Origin: Neobacillus nitrireducens
GTDB lineage: Bacteria; Bacillota; Bacilli; Bacillales; Cytobacillaceae
Assembly: GCF_030915405.1 (NCBI RefSeq)
Contig: NZ_CP133262.1
Coordinates: 496,001-560,000, forward strand
DNA: 64,000 nt
Direction of reading: 5' to 3'
Part shown: positions 1 to 8,111 of the stretch, piece by piece
Layout of the letters: each line of letters opens with the position of its first letter
Numbering within the stretch: position 1 is the first letter of the stretch
The notes under the pieces: generated by a model
Seen by the model: the letters and a program-made list of their open reading frames with translations, nothing else
Database searches by the model: none
What the model was told of the DNA's origin: nothing
Made by a program: the position numbers and the translations under genes

Positions 1-1095
1 AATGAATATAATGGGGAAAAATTAGTCATTTCTGTCGATATACCTTCAGGTGTTAATAGCGAAAATGGAAAAGTGGACGGACTAGCAATAAAAGCAACAA
101 AGACAATTACGTTTGTTTTTCCTAAAAAGGGCTTCTTTCTGAATGAAGGATCAAAGTTTATCGGGGAGTGGAAGGCGGTTGACATTTCCGTTCCCCCTTC
201 GTGTGCTGCGGAACTGGGACTAGTCATGCCTAAACTGATTTCGGAGGATCTTGTTAAATCTTCTGTTCCACTTCGACCTAGGCATGGGCATAAGGGGACG
301 TTCGGTCATGTCCTAATAGTAGGCGGGTCACGTAACTATGTCGGCGCGCCCATTTTCTCTGCAAAGGCAGCCCTGCATTCCGGAGCGGGATTAGTCACAT
401 TAGCCGTTCCTGAAAATATTTATCCAATGGCTGCCATCCAAAACCCGGAATCCTTACTTTTACCACTACCTGAGGATAACGGACATATCGCTGAAAAATC
501 AGTTGATGTCCTGGTACCTGTGCTTGAGCAATTTGATAGTATCGCAATAGGTCCTGGATTGGGTCGCTTCTCCGGTGGCGAGGTGTGGATTCAATCGATC
601 CTAACTGCTCTTCAACTCCAACCTGTTGTTATCGATGCTGATGGTTTATATTTGTTTCGGAATAAATTGGATGTTGTCCGTAGCTATCAGGGACCAGTGA
701 TTTTTACCCCGCATCCAGGGGAAATGGCTCGTCTCATCAATAAGACGGTAAAAGAAGTGGAAGCGGATCGCCTTGAAATCGCCGCCGCTTTTGCGAAGGA
801 TTATCGAGTTTATTTGCTTTTAAAGGGGCATCGCTCCATAATCGCCACTCCTGATGGTGACCTATACATAAATCCGTACGGCCATGATGCGCTTGGAAAA
901 GGTGGGAGCGGTGATATATTGACAGGGCTGATTACTTCCTTTCTTGCCCAGGGTGCTTCGCCCTTACAAGCTCTGATTTCAGCCAGTTACTTCCATGCGA
1001 GAGCTGGGGAGGAAAAGGCAAAAGTTCTTTCTCATTATGGGGTAGGACCGTTTGACCTTATTGATGGAGTTAGAGACCAATTACATCAGTTGTAG
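1..1095 (+). CDS. nnrD: Bifunctional NAD(P)H-hydrate epimerase/dehydratase, 5'-truncated by window
   Basis: The reading frame is open from base 1, so the start lies outside the window. The first 60 residues or so are the end of the NnrE epimerase domain (the VDIPSG motif is visible near base 40). The rest is the ADP/ATP-dependent NnrD dehydratase domain, with a glycine-rich GGS motif, GPGLG, DADGL, TPHPGEMARL and the GGSGDILTGLI nucleotide/substrate loop near the C terminus. The enzyme repairs hydrated NADH and NADPH formed by heat, acid or GAPDH side reaction. An ATG-like start placed at base 73 would cut the epimerase domain and is not credible. No clear T-tailed terminator follows. Confidence in the family is high. 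Confidence 0.93.
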   Translation, partial: NEYNGEKLVISVDIPSGVNSENGKVDGLAIKATKTITFVFPKKGFFLNEGSKFIGEWKAVDISVPPSCAAELGLVMPKLISEDLVKSSVPLRPRHGHKGTFGHVLIVGGSRNYVGAPIFSAKAALHSGAGLVTLAVPENIYPMAAIQNPESLLLPLPEDNGHIAEKSVDVLVPVLEQFDSIAIGPGLGRFSGGEVWIQSILTALQLQPVVIDADGLYLFRNKLDVVRSYQGPVIFTPHPGEMARLINKTVKEVEADRLEIAAAFAKDYRVYLLLKGHRSIIATPDGDLYINPYGHDALGKGGSGDILTGLITSFLAQGASPLQALISASYFHARAGEEKAKVLSHYGVGPFDLIDGVRDQLHQL

Positions 1096-1150
1096 AAAGG
1101 CTGCGAATAAGCTGCCTTTCTGAATGTTATTTTGATATAATGAAATAGCA

Positions 1151-1164
1151 TGTAAACGTTTTCA
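1151..1164 (+). promoter_or_regulatory. cre site (CcpA operator)
   Basis: TGTAAACGTTTTCA matches the Bacillus cre consensus TGWAARCGYTWNCW at every position. It lies about 190 bp upstream of the small ORF at 1344 and about 580 bp upstream of adhE, so it could place this fermentative unit under carbon-catabolite control. The distance from the promoter is the main doubt. Confidence 0.6.
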
Positions 1165-1267
1165 GTTAAAAAATTTATCTCTAAATATAATACAATATTA
1201 TTATTTCAAAACATTGATATATAAGGACTTGGACCTAATTTAAGCAAAAGTAAACACATTTCACACT

Positions 1268-1285
1268 TTGTTCAATACTTCACAA
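1268..1285 (+). promoter_or_regulatory. Degenerate Rex-like operator
   Basis: TTGTTCAATACTTCACAA fits the redox-regulator Rex consensus TTGTGAAWWWWTTCACAA except for two substitutions in the left arm and a C in the spacer. It sits just upstream of an extended -10 for the 75-aa ORF. It is supported mainly by two much better Rex sites 350-420 bp downstream. Confidence 0.4.
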
Positions 1286-1303
1286 ACTATTATCTAAAAT
1301 TCA

Positions 1304-1312
1304 TGCTATGAT
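1304..1312 (+). promoter_or_regulatory. Extended -10 promoter for the 75-aa ORF
   Basis: TGCTATGAT is an extended -10 (TGnTATRAT) about 30 bp upstream of the ORF start at 1344; no good -35 is needed or seen. The degenerate Rex-like site lies immediately upstream. Confidence 0.4.
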
Positions 1313-1343
1313 AAATCCATAAACAAACAAGGAGTGATAAGAC

Positions 1344-1571
1344 ATGATGGTTTGTGAATGGAAAACCTTCTCTACCGATTCTGAAACTTATTCCCTAGAA
1401 ACATTTGAAAAAGCAGTTGGGGACGAATTTGAGGCAATGTATTTTAAAGAAAATGAAGAAATCCCCGCCTATATCTGGACCGTAAATTATGTGATCATGG
1501 TTAAAAAGTATTCGAAGATTCTTAATGACATTTTATTTGAAAAGATTCCACGCAATCCAGTCTGTGAATAG
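1344..1571 (+). CDS. Small hypothetical protein upstream of adhE
   Basis: A 75-residue acidic cytosolic protein with no signal peptide, no membrane segment and no family I recognise. It starts with ATGATG eight bases after an AAGGAGTGA ribosome binding site, which strongly supports translation. It has its own putative promoter and sits between a cre site, a degenerate Rex site and two good Rex sites that precede adhE, so it is probably expressed under low oxygen or high NADH. A single Cys lies near each end of the protein (residues 4 and 74). The function is unknown; a regulator or assembly factor for AdhE is possible only by context. Confidence 0.7.
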   Translation: MMVCEWKTFSTDSETYSLETFEKAVGDEFEAMYFKENEEIPAYIWTVNYVIMVKKYSKILNDILFEKIPRNPVCE

Positions 1572-1616
1572 TAATTTATTTGCACAATAGTTAGTTTAAT
1601 ATTTTTTTAACTAATA

Positions 1617-1634
1617 ATGTGAAACAATTCACAA
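1617..1634 (+). promoter_or_regulatory. Rex operator, distal copy upstream of adhE
   Basis: ATGTGAAACAATTCACAA differs from TTGTGAAWWWWTTCACAA only at the first base and one spacer base. It lies 100 bp upstream of the adhE start and 73 bp from a perfect copy, so the two could be bridged by Rex dimers. Confidence 0.65.
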
Positions 1635-1689
1635 ACAAACATTCCAGGACACCCAGAGAGAATACCAGACAATATTTTTTTAAACAAAC

Positions 1690-1707
1690 TTGTGAAATAT
1701 TTCACAA
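1690..1707 (+). promoter_or_regulatory. Rex operator, proximal copy upstream of adhE
   Basis: TTGTGAAATATTTCACAA is a perfect match to the Rex consensus TTGTGAAWWWWTTCACAA and a perfect palindrome. It ends 26 bp before the adhE start codon, a typical position for repression that is relieved when NADH rises under oxygen limitation. Confidence 0.85.
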
Positions 1708-1733
1708 ACATTTAATCAAATGGAGGTATTACA

Positions 1734-4337
1734 ATGGCAATTGTTGAAAAGGCAGTTAAAGAAAAGCAAGATGTAACGAAGATGGTTAACGTTTTAGTGG
1801 AAAACGGACTAAAAGCATTGGCTGAGTTCCGCAGCTTTGATCAAGAGATGATTAATGAAATTGTGAAAGATATGGCCTTGGCCGGTCTTGACCAGCATAT
1901 GCCGCTAGCAAAGCTTGCTGTAGAAGAAACAGGCAGAGGCGTTTATGAAGATAAAATTATTAAGAATATGTTTGCGACAGAATATGTCTATCATAATATT
2001 AAATATGATAAAACCGTAGGAATCATTAACGAAAATGAACATGAAGGAATGATTGAAATTGCAGAACCAGTCGGAGTCATTGCAGGAGTAACACCTGTAA
2101 CCAACCCAACATCGACCACCATGTTTAAATCACTCATTTCGATAAAAACACGAAATCCGATTATTTTTGCTTTCCATCCATCTGCACAGAAATGCAGCAG
2201 TGAAGCAGCAAGAGTGCTTAGAGATGCAGCGATCAAAGCAGGTGCACCAGAAAATTGCATTCAATGGATTGAAGCGCCATCACTTGAAGCAACACAAGCT
2301 CTTATGAACCATCCGAAAATATCGTTAATTCTTGCCACAGGTGGTGCGGGAATGGTGAAATCCGCTTACAGTTCAGGTAAGCCGGCACTCGGAGTAGGAC
2401 CTGGAAATGTACCATGTTATATTGAAAAAACAGCCAATCTCGATCAAGCAGTAAATGACCTCATTCTATCAAAAACGTTTGACAATGGGATGATTTGCGC
2501 TTCCGAACAGGCGGTCATTATTGATCAAGAAATTTATGATAGTGTAAAACATAAAATGGCGGCTAATAATTGTTATTTTTTGAATGAAGAAGAAAAAGCT
2601 AAGGTTGAAAAATTAGTCATTAATGAGCAATCCTGTGCGGTTAATCCAGTCATTGTTGGGATGGCAGCTTCAAAAATTGCCCAGTTGGCAGGGGTAAAAG
2701 TTCCGGATGATACAAAGATCCTTATCGCAGAATTAATAGGGGTCGGTCCTGGATTCCCGCTTTCAAGGGAGAAATTAAGCCCAGTGCTTGCTTGCTACAA
2801 AGTAAGCGGTCTTGAGGAAGGACTAAAACGAGCCGAAGAAATGCTAGAGTTCGGCGGGTTAGGTCACTCAGCTGTCATTCATACCACGGATCAAACCGTT
2901 ATTAAAAAGTTTGGGCTGCGGATGAGAGCGGGGCGTATTATTGTCAATGCTCCATCTTCACAAGGTGCGATTGGTGATATTTATAACGCCTATATGCCAT
3001 CATTGACCCTCGGCTGTGGAACATATGGCGGCAATTCGGTTTCTACCAATGTTGGTACCATTCATCTAATGAATATTAAAAAAGTGGCGAAAAGGAATAT
3101 TAATATGCAATGGTTTAAAGTACCATCTAAAATCTATTTCGAGAAAAATTCAACTCAATACCTTGCGAAAATGCCAAAAATATCAAAAGCATTTATTGTC
3201 ACCGACCCTGGAATGGTGAAATTAGGGTATGTTGATAAAGTACTTTATTATTTAAGAAAGCGTCCGGATTATGTACATTGTGAAATCTTTTCCGAGGTAG
3301 AACCGGATCCATCGATTGAAACAGTCATGAAGGGTGCAGAAATGATGGCTAATTTCCAGCCGGATGTGATCATTGCCCTAGGTGGTGGTTCCGCAATGGA
3401 TGCGGCCAAAGGAATGTGGTTATTCTATGAACATCCAGATACCGAATTCTTTGGCTTAAAACAAAAATTCTTAGATATTCGGAAAAGAATTGTTAAATAT
3501 CCTAATCTTGGTCAAAGAGCACAATTTGTAGCCATTCCAACTACATCTGGAACAGGCTCGGAGGTAACTTCATTCTCAGTAATTACAGATAAGGAAGCCA
3601 ATATTAAATATCCACTTGCTGATTATGAATTGACACCGGACGTCGCCATTATCGACCCACAGTTTGTGATGACGGTACCTAAACATATTACCGCCGATAC
3701 AGGATTGGATGTATTGACACACGCGATTGAAGCCTATGTATCGTGCATGGCGAATGATTTTACCGATGGCCTTGCCATTAAAGCGATCCAACTTGTATTT
3801 GAGTACCTGCCAAGAGCTTACAAAAACGGCCAGGATGAAGAAGCGCGTGAAAAGATTCATAATGCTTCGACGATTGCCGGTATGGCGTTCGCTAACGCAT
3901 TTTTAGGTATTAACCATAGTCTTGCTCATAAGTTGGGTGCTGAGTTCCATATTGCCCATGGACGGGCAAATGCAGTGCTAATGCCGCATGTGATCCGCTA
4001 TAATGCAACGAAACCGAAGAAATTTACTGCTTTTCCGAAGTACAACCATTTCAAAGCGGATAAACGGTATGCTGAAATCGCTAGAATCCTAGGTTTACCT
4101 GCAAGAACCATTGAGGAAGGTGTAGAGAGCCTTGTTCAAGCCATTATTCAATTGGCGAAAGAACTTGAAGTCCCAATGAGCCTTGAAGCAAATCATATTA
4201 ATAAAGTCGAATTCGAGAGCAAGGTTGACTACCTGGCAGACAGAGCCTTCGAAGACCAATGTACTACTGCTAATCCTAAGCTTCCTTTAGTAACAGAATT
4301 AGCTGATATTTACCGCAAAGCTTATAAAGGGGTATAA
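1734..4337 (+). CDS. adhE: Bifunctional acetaldehyde-CoA/alcohol dehydrogenase
   Basis: An 867-residue AdhE of normal length. Residues 1 to about 440 form the CoA-acylating aldehyde dehydrogenase with the nucleophilic Cys in GMICASEQ near residue 255. Residues from about 455 form the iron-dependent alcohol dehydrogenase with GGGSAMDAAKGMW, the PTTSGTGSEVT motif and the iron-ligand segments DVLTHAIEAY, NHSLAHKLG and HIAHGRANA. It converts acetyl-CoA to ethanol and oxidises two NADH. Start: ATG eight bases after TGGAGG. A perfect Rex operator and a second near-perfect one lie upstream, in keeping with NADH-responsive fermentation control. It is followed by an intrinsic terminator. Confidence 0.97.
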   Translation: MAIVEKAVKEKQDVTKMVNVLVENGLKALAEFRSFDQEMINEIVKDMALAGLDQHMPLAKLAVEETGRGVYEDKIIKNMFATEYVYHNIKYDKTVGIINENEHEGMIEIAEPVGVIAGVTPVTNPTSTTMFKSLISIKTRNPIIFAFHPSAQKCSSEAARVLRDAAIKAGAPENCIQWIEAPSLEATQALMNHPKISLILATGGAGMVKSAYSSGKPALGVGPGNVPCYIEKTANLDQAVNDLILSKTFDNGMICASEQAVIIDQEIYDSVKHKMAANNCYFLNEEEKAKVEKLVINEQSCAVNPVIVGMAASKIAQLAGVKVPDDTKILIAELIGVGPGFPLSREKLSPVLACYKVSGLEEGLKRAEEMLEFGGLGHSAVIHTTDQTVIKKFGLRMRAGRIIVNAPSSQGAIGDIYNAYMPSLTLGCGTYGGNSVSTNVGTIHLMNIKKVAKRNINMQWFKVPSKIYFEKNSTQYLAKMPKISKAFIVTDPGMVKLGYVDKVLYYLRKRPDYVHCEIFSEVEPDPSIETVMKGAEMMANFQPDVIIALGGGSAMDAAKGMWLFYEHPDTEFFGLKQKFLDIRKRIVKYPNLGQRAQFVAIPTTSGTGSEVTSFSVITDKEANIKYPLADYELTPDVAIIDPQFVMTVPKHITADTGLDVLTHAIEAYVSCMANDFTDGLAIKAIQLVFEYLPRAYKNGQDEEAREKIHNASTIAGMAFANAFLGINHSLAHKLGAEFHIAHGRANAVLMPHVIRYNATKPKKFTAFPKYNHFKADKRYAEIARILGLPARTIEEGVESLVQAIIQLAKELEVPMSLEANHINKVEFESKVDYLADRAFEDQCTTANPKLPLVTELADIYRKAYKGV

Positions 4338-4345
4338 TAATCTTT

Positions 4346-4398
4346 GCCAATACGAAAAATCAAACTAATTGGTTTTTCGTATTGGCTTTTTATTTTTT
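4346..4398 (+). terminator. Intrinsic terminator of adhE
   Basis: GCCAATACGAAAAA (4346-4359) pairs perfectly with TTTTTCGTATTGGC (4373-4386), followed by a long T-rich tail. Confidence 0.9.
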
Positions 4399-4417
4399 TT
4401 AGAAGAGGGTGGATTTT

Positions 4418-4945
4418 TTGGCATACAGAATGAAAGATGTGATGATTTCCGAAATAGCAATTAAAGAACGAGTAAAGGAATTAGCAGAGCAAATTGAAAG
4501 TGACTTTAACAATGAAGAAATTGTCCTCATCGTTGTCTTAAAGGGTTCCTTTGTTTTTGCCGCAGATCTAATTCGTGAGATGAAGGGGGATATTAAAATT
4601 GATTTCATCTCTGTTTCGAGCTATGGAGATGAAACAGAGTCCACAGGGAAAGTAAGGTTATTGAAGGATCTGGATGCGAATATAACCAATCAAAATGTTG
4701 TGGTAGTGGAGGATATTATCGACAGCGGGCTGACACTGCATTTCTTACGTGATCATTTGAAAACACACAAACCGAAACACATTAGGATTTGCACTCTTTT
4801 AGATAAGCCTGAAAGAAGAAAAGTTGAGTTACCGGTCGATTATGTTGGTTTTGTGATTCCGGATGAATTTATTGTTGGCTATGGGATTGACTATGCCCAA
4901 AAGTATCGAAATTTACCACATATCTCCACAGTGGAGGAGTATTAG
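4418..4945 (+). CDS. hpt: Hypoxanthine phosphoribosyltransferase
   Basis: About 175 residues with the PRPP-binding signature VVVVEDIIDSG and the flexible-loop SSYGDET motif; it salvages hypoxanthine or guanine to IMP or GMP. The gene stands alone between adhE and a DinB gene, rather than between tilS and ftsH where Bacillus hpt normally lies, so it may be a second paralogue. Start choice: TTG at 4418 is eight bases from AGAGGG; GTG at 4409 lies inside the binding site and ATG at 4430 is too far from it. The family is certain; preference for hypoxanthine over guanine or xanthine cannot be read from sequence alone. Confidence 0.9.
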   Translation: MAYRMKDVMISEIAIKERVKELAEQIESDFNNEEIVLIVVLKGSFVFAADLIREMKGDIKIDFISVSSYGDETESTGKVRLLKDLDANITNQNVVVVEDIIDSGLTLHFLRDHLKTHKPKHIRICTLLDKPERRKVELPVDYVGFVIPDEFIVGYGIDYAQKYRNLPHISTVEEY

Positions 4946-5042
4946 AAATGTCTTTGAAAAAGCATTTCCTGTGGGAAATTTTGCTATCAAAAGTAACGAT
5001 GATATACTTTTATGGAAAAACAGTTAAAAAATGGAGGAATGA

Positions 5043-5549
5043 ATGATGTATACTTCTATCGCTGAATTTACTATGGATTGGAATCAAGAAGCAGCATCTA
5101 CACAAAAGGTATTGGATGTATTAACAGATGGTTCACTTCAACAAGCCGTATCACCAGACGACCGTACGTTAGGGAGAATTGCATGGCATGTCGTAACAAG
5201 TACACCTGAAATGCTGAATGAATTTGGAATTACAGTCGAAAATGTAGAAAACTCAAGTGCTGTCCCGTCCTCTGCAAAGCAAATTGCAGACACCTTTCGA
5301 AAGGTTAGTGCTGACACAATTGACGCTGTTAAGCAGCAGTGGACTGACGCTTCTTTGAATGAAATGAAAAATGTGTTTGGAATGGATATGCCGAAGGCTG
5401 TAACGCTTGATCTCTTGATTAAACATATTATCCACCACCGCGGCCAAATGACAGTTCTTATGCGCCAAGCAGGATTGAATGTTCCTGGGGTATATGGTCC
5501 ATCAAGAGACGAATGGAGCCAAATGGGGATGGAAGCCCCAGCGTTATAA
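5043..5549 (+). CDS. DinB-family protein
   Basis: A 168-residue predicted four-helix bundle of the DinB/YfiT-like superfamily. The three metal-ligand histidines expected in this fold appear as WHVV (near residue 48) and HIIHHRGQ (near residues 131-135). Many members are divalent-metal proteins with thiol-dependent transferase or damage-inducible roles; the substrate here is unknown. ATG follows ATGGAGGA by a few bases. It is transcribed alone, with an intrinsic terminator 28 bp downstream. Confidence 0.88.
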   Translation: MMYTSIAEFTMDWNQEAASTQKVLDVLTDGSLQQAVSPDDRTLGRIAWHVVTSTPEMLNEFGITVENVENSSAVPSSAKQIADTFRKVSADTIDAVKQQWTDASLNEMKNVFGMDMPKAVTLDLLIKHIIHHRGQMTVLMRQAGLNVPGVYGPSRDEWSQMGMEAPAL

Positions 5550-5576
5550 ATGTACATACAGTTCAGTTCTCGCACG

Positions 5577-5603
5577 AGCACACTTAACCTAAGTGTGCTT
5601 TTT
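5577..5603 (+). terminator. Intrinsic terminator after dinB-like gene
   Basis: AGCACACTT, five-base loop, AAGTGTGCT, then five T. Confidence 0.88.
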
Positions 5604-5752
5604 ATGTCTCAATCATTTCATCCTTCCAAGAGGGATAGAAACGCTCCATTACTTTCCTTTTTTTAGCAAAAATAGTATAATATAGATGGATAGAATAACT
5701 CTCTTTGTTTCGACGACGATTTTCCAAATCTGATCGAAAGAAGATGGGGAAA

Positions 5753-6199
5753 ATGAAAACGAGTAAGGCTTTAAGGTTGGTTACTGCTGATTTCTTATTG
5801 TTTATTGGTGCCGGTGCAATTCTCTGTGGAATGATGTTTATCGTAAGTCCAGATGGCAGCAGGCTAAGTATGACAGTGGATTTATTGAAAGATAGTCCAT
5901 TTAAAGATTTCTTTATCCCAGGGATCGTCCTACTGGTAGCTAATGGGGTACTAAGCATTATTGCAGCGCTATTATTATTTTTCAATCATCGTTATGCAGG
6001 TGTAGGGGTCGTGTTACTTGGAGCAGTGATGTTGATTTGGATCGGCGCTCAAGTTTATTGGATTGGCTGGCAAAGCTGGCTTCAACCGGCATTTATGGGG
6101 GTTGGACTAATTGAAATGATGATTGGATTTTTGTTGGAAGCCAGGTACCATAATAACTGGAAGAGTTTTAGTGGCCGCCACGATTCACATGCACATTAA
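5753..6199 (+). CDS. Small four-TM membrane protein, unknown function
   Basis: A hydrophobic protein of about 148 residues with four likely membrane segments (near residues 12-32, 56-78, 82-103 and 108-130) and a His-rich C-terminal tail (GRHDSHAH). I do not recognise the family. The start is uncertain: TTG 5705 and ATG 5744 are in frame upstream but have no well-placed binding site; ATG 5753 has AAGAAG at nine bases. A TATAAT at 5676-5681 could be its -10. It is followed by an intrinsic terminator. Function unknown. Confidence 0.7.
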   Translation: MKTSKALRLVTADFLLFIGAGAILCGMMFIVSPDGSRLSMTVDLLKDSPFKDFFIPGIVLLVANGVLSIIAALLLFFNHRYAGVGVVLLGAVMLIWIGAQVYWIGWQSWLQPAFMGVGLIEMMIGFLLEARYHNNWKSFSGRHDSHAH

Positions 6200-6226
6200 T
6201 TACAAATATCTCACGTTACTAATCAA

Positions 6227-6277
6227 AGTACCTTTAATGCGGTAAGCGTAACTGCTGTATTAAAGGTACTTTTTTAT
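6227..6277 (+). terminator. Intrinsic terminator after membrane protein gene
   Basis: AGTACCTTTAAT and ATTAAAGGTACT form a 12-bp perfect stem around a 20-base loop, then TTTTTTAT. Confidence 0.88.
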
Positions 6278-6293
6278 ACCTGTGCTAGGCTAA

Positions 6294-6321
6294 TATATCA
6301 CAATGCTAGCATTGTGATATA
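6294..6321. repeat. 28-bp perfect palindrome with adjacent half-sites
   Basis: TATATCACAATGCT followed directly by its exact reverse complement, with no spacer. There is no T-run, so it is not a terminator. A second, looser pair of the same half-site (GTGATA 6325-6330 and TATCAC 6340-6345, nine bases apart) follows. This is the pattern of a dimeric repressor operator, upstream of ftsZ; the regulator is unknown. Confidence 0.7.
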
Positions 6322-6659
6322 ACTGTGATAAAGCTATCCTATCACTGGTTTTACTCAATATATCATTAGAAGCACTGCAAAAGAACTACTTCCTCTTTCG
6401 GTTATTATTAATTTTACACTTTTGAGAAAAATTTCTACATATTTCAACAAATTTATCTGAATTGAGTGTTAGCAAACTATATTAAATCATTGATTATTTT
6501 GTTAAAATACGAATAAGCAAATATATATACATAGGACAGAAGATTAGATTAGTCAATTAATCTATCTCAAACCATTGCTAGAGTTATACGAATTTTTAGA
6601 AGAAGTCTACGATTATTTTAAAATAATAAAGCAATAAACGCTGGATGAGGAGGATTAAT
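6322..6659. other. Gene-free AT-rich leader region of ftsZ
   Basis: With the terminator and palindrome before it, the gene-free stretch runs from 6200 to 6659. I see no ORF with a ribosome binding site. The only promoter candidate is the one listed at 6499-6527, about 130 bp upstream of the ftsZ start, which would give a long 5' UTR. Confidence 0.5.
6499..6527 (+). promoter_or_regulatory. Candidate sigma-A promoter for ftsZ
   Basis: TTGTTA, 17 bases, TATATA. Each hexamer matches consensus at four of six positions in an AT-rich region, so support is modest. Confidence 0.35.
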
Positions 6660-7814
6660 ATGTGGGATTTTGACATGAATATAGATCAGGTTGCTAGAAT
6701 TAAAGTAATTGGTGTTGGCGGCGGAGGGAATAATGCAGTTAATCGGATGATTGAAGGTGGAGTTCAAGGTGTCGAGTTTATCGCCGTAAATACAGATGCT
6801 CAAGCTCTAAACCTATCAAAAGCGGAAATCAAAATGCAAATTGGTGCACAATTGACAAGAGGTTTAGGGGCAGGTGCGAATCCGGAAGTTGGCAGAAAAG
6901 CAGTTGAAGAAAGTAGAAGGCAGTTAGAGGATGTACTAAAAGGAGCGGACATGGTGTTCGTTACAGCTGGAATGGGCGGTGGTACAGGAACTGGCGCTGC
7001 ACCAGCGATTGCTGAAATTTCGCGCGCGATTGGAGCGTTGACAATCGGTGTTGTTACTCGTCCGTTTGGTTTTGAAGGACGTAAACGAGCTCAAAATGCG
7101 GCAAATGGAATTGAGTTAATGCGTGATGCGGTAGATACGTTAATTATTGTTCCTAATGATCGCTTGTTGCAAATTGTTGACAAAAGAACACCGATGATTG
7201 AAGCGTTCCGGGAAGCTGATAATGTTCTTCGCCAAGGGGTTCAAGGTATTTCGGATTTAATTGCCGTCCCAGGTTTAATCAATTTGGATTTTGCTGACGT
7301 GAAGACGATTATGAGTAATCAAGGGACAGCCTTAATGGGCATAGGGGTGGCCAAAGGAGAAGGGCGCGCAGTTGAAGCAGCAAAAAAGGCTATTTCCAGT
7401 CCATTATTAGAAACTTCGATTGATGGGGCACAAGGAATCCTCATGAATATCACCGGCGGGAAAGACTTAAGTCTTTATGAGGTGCAAGAAGCAGCGGATC
7501 TTGTCGCTTCTGCAGCAGATAAAGAATTAAATATGATCTTTGGCTCCATTATTAACGAAAATTTTAAGAATGAAATAATGATTACAGTGATTGCAACGGG
7601 CTTTGAAGAAAGACAGACACGACCTATTAAATCGTCCACTCAGCCTCCACAGGAAAGAACACAAATACAGTCCCAACCTAGACATGAACAACCTCGATAT
7701 GAACAGGTGAGACATGAAGAACCTGAATATGATAAAGGATCATATGGACAGGAACAGGAAGAGTCTCTCGACATCCCGACGTTTTTGCGCAACCGAAATA
7801 AAAGAAATAGATAG
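6660..7814 (+). CDS. ftsZ: FtsZ, outside a division gene cluster (probable paralogue)
   Basis: A 384-residue tubulin-like GTPase that forms the cytokinetic ring. The N-terminal nucleotide motif [12 protein letters not shown], the tubulin signature GGGTGTG and the T7 synergy loop [11 protein letters not shown] with its catalytic Asp are intact. A hydrophilic, Gln/Arg-rich linker of about 60 residues ends in the conserved C-terminal peptide [12 protein letters not shown] that binds FtsA, SepF and EzrA. Start: ATG 6660 is six bases after GAGGAGG; an ATG at 6645 overlaps the binding site. In Bacillus ftsZ normally follows ftsA; here the neighbours are a membrane protein and cysJ. Several core segments differ from B. 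subtilis FtsZ (for example [12 protein letters not shown]), so I infer a second, functional copy. Confidence 0.95.
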   Translation: MWDFDMNIDQVARIKVIGVGGGGNNAVNRMIEGGVQGVEFIAVNTDAQALNLSKAEIKMQIGAQLTRGLGAGANPEVGRKAVEESRRQLEDVLKGADMVFVTAGMGGGTGTGAAPAIAEISRAIGALTIGVVTRPFGFEGRKRAQNAANGIELMRDAVDTLIIVPNDRLLQIVDKRTPMIEAFREADNVLRQGVQGISDLIAVPGLINLDFADVKTIMSNQGTALMGIGVAKGEGRAVEAAKKAISSPLLETSIDGAQGILMNITGGKDLSLYEVQEAADLVASAADKELNMIFGSIINENFKNEIMITVIATGFEERQTRPIKSSTQPPQERTQIQSQPRHEQPRYEQVRHEEPEYDKGSYGQEQEESLDIPTFLRNRNKRNR

Positions 7815-7838
7815 TCATTCTAAAAACCTGCGTAGTGA

Positions 7839-7890
7839 GGAGTGAGCACTGGACAAGAGCCCATATGGGAATTGTCCTGTGCGTTACTCC
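7839..7890 (+). other. Long imperfect RNA hairpin downstream of ftsZ
   Basis: The arm starting GGAGTGAGCAC (7839) pairs with the arm ending GTTACTCC (7890): about 17 base pairs with one bulged G, one T-T mismatch and a 14-base loop. It lacks a T-run, so it is a poor intrinsic terminator; it may protect the ftsZ mRNA 3' end or be another structured element. Confidence 0.6.
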
Positions 7891-7974
7891 ATGAATAAAT
7901 AGGGCAATAATCAAAAACACATCAATAAAAAAGATTTAAATTTGATTTTAATGGATTAAATCATTAAAACCGAC

Positions 7975-8003
7975 TTGACTTATAGGAATAGTAAAACTAT
8001 TAT
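7975..8003 (+). promoter_or_regulatory. Sigma-A promoter of cysJI
   Basis: TTGACT, 17 bases, TATTAT: five of six matches in each hexamer with ideal spacing. The predicted start near 8010 leaves a leader of about 100 bases before cysJ. A small inverted repeat (TTTTAATG/CATTAAAA, 7946-7969) lies just upstream of the -35 and could be an activator site; I cannot show it is a CysL site. Confidence 0.65.
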
Positions 8004-8111
8004 TATATTAATCATTTTTTGACTGAAAAGTTTGTATTGTAAGATTTTTAAAAAAGTCATGATAAATAAATGATCACGATAAGTTAATAATCCTTTGTGA
8101 GGTGGATTTTG

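Noticed and set aside
5602..5985. 127-residue minus-strand open frame
   Set aside because: Overlaps a four-TM membrane protein gene with clearer coding character on the plus strand.
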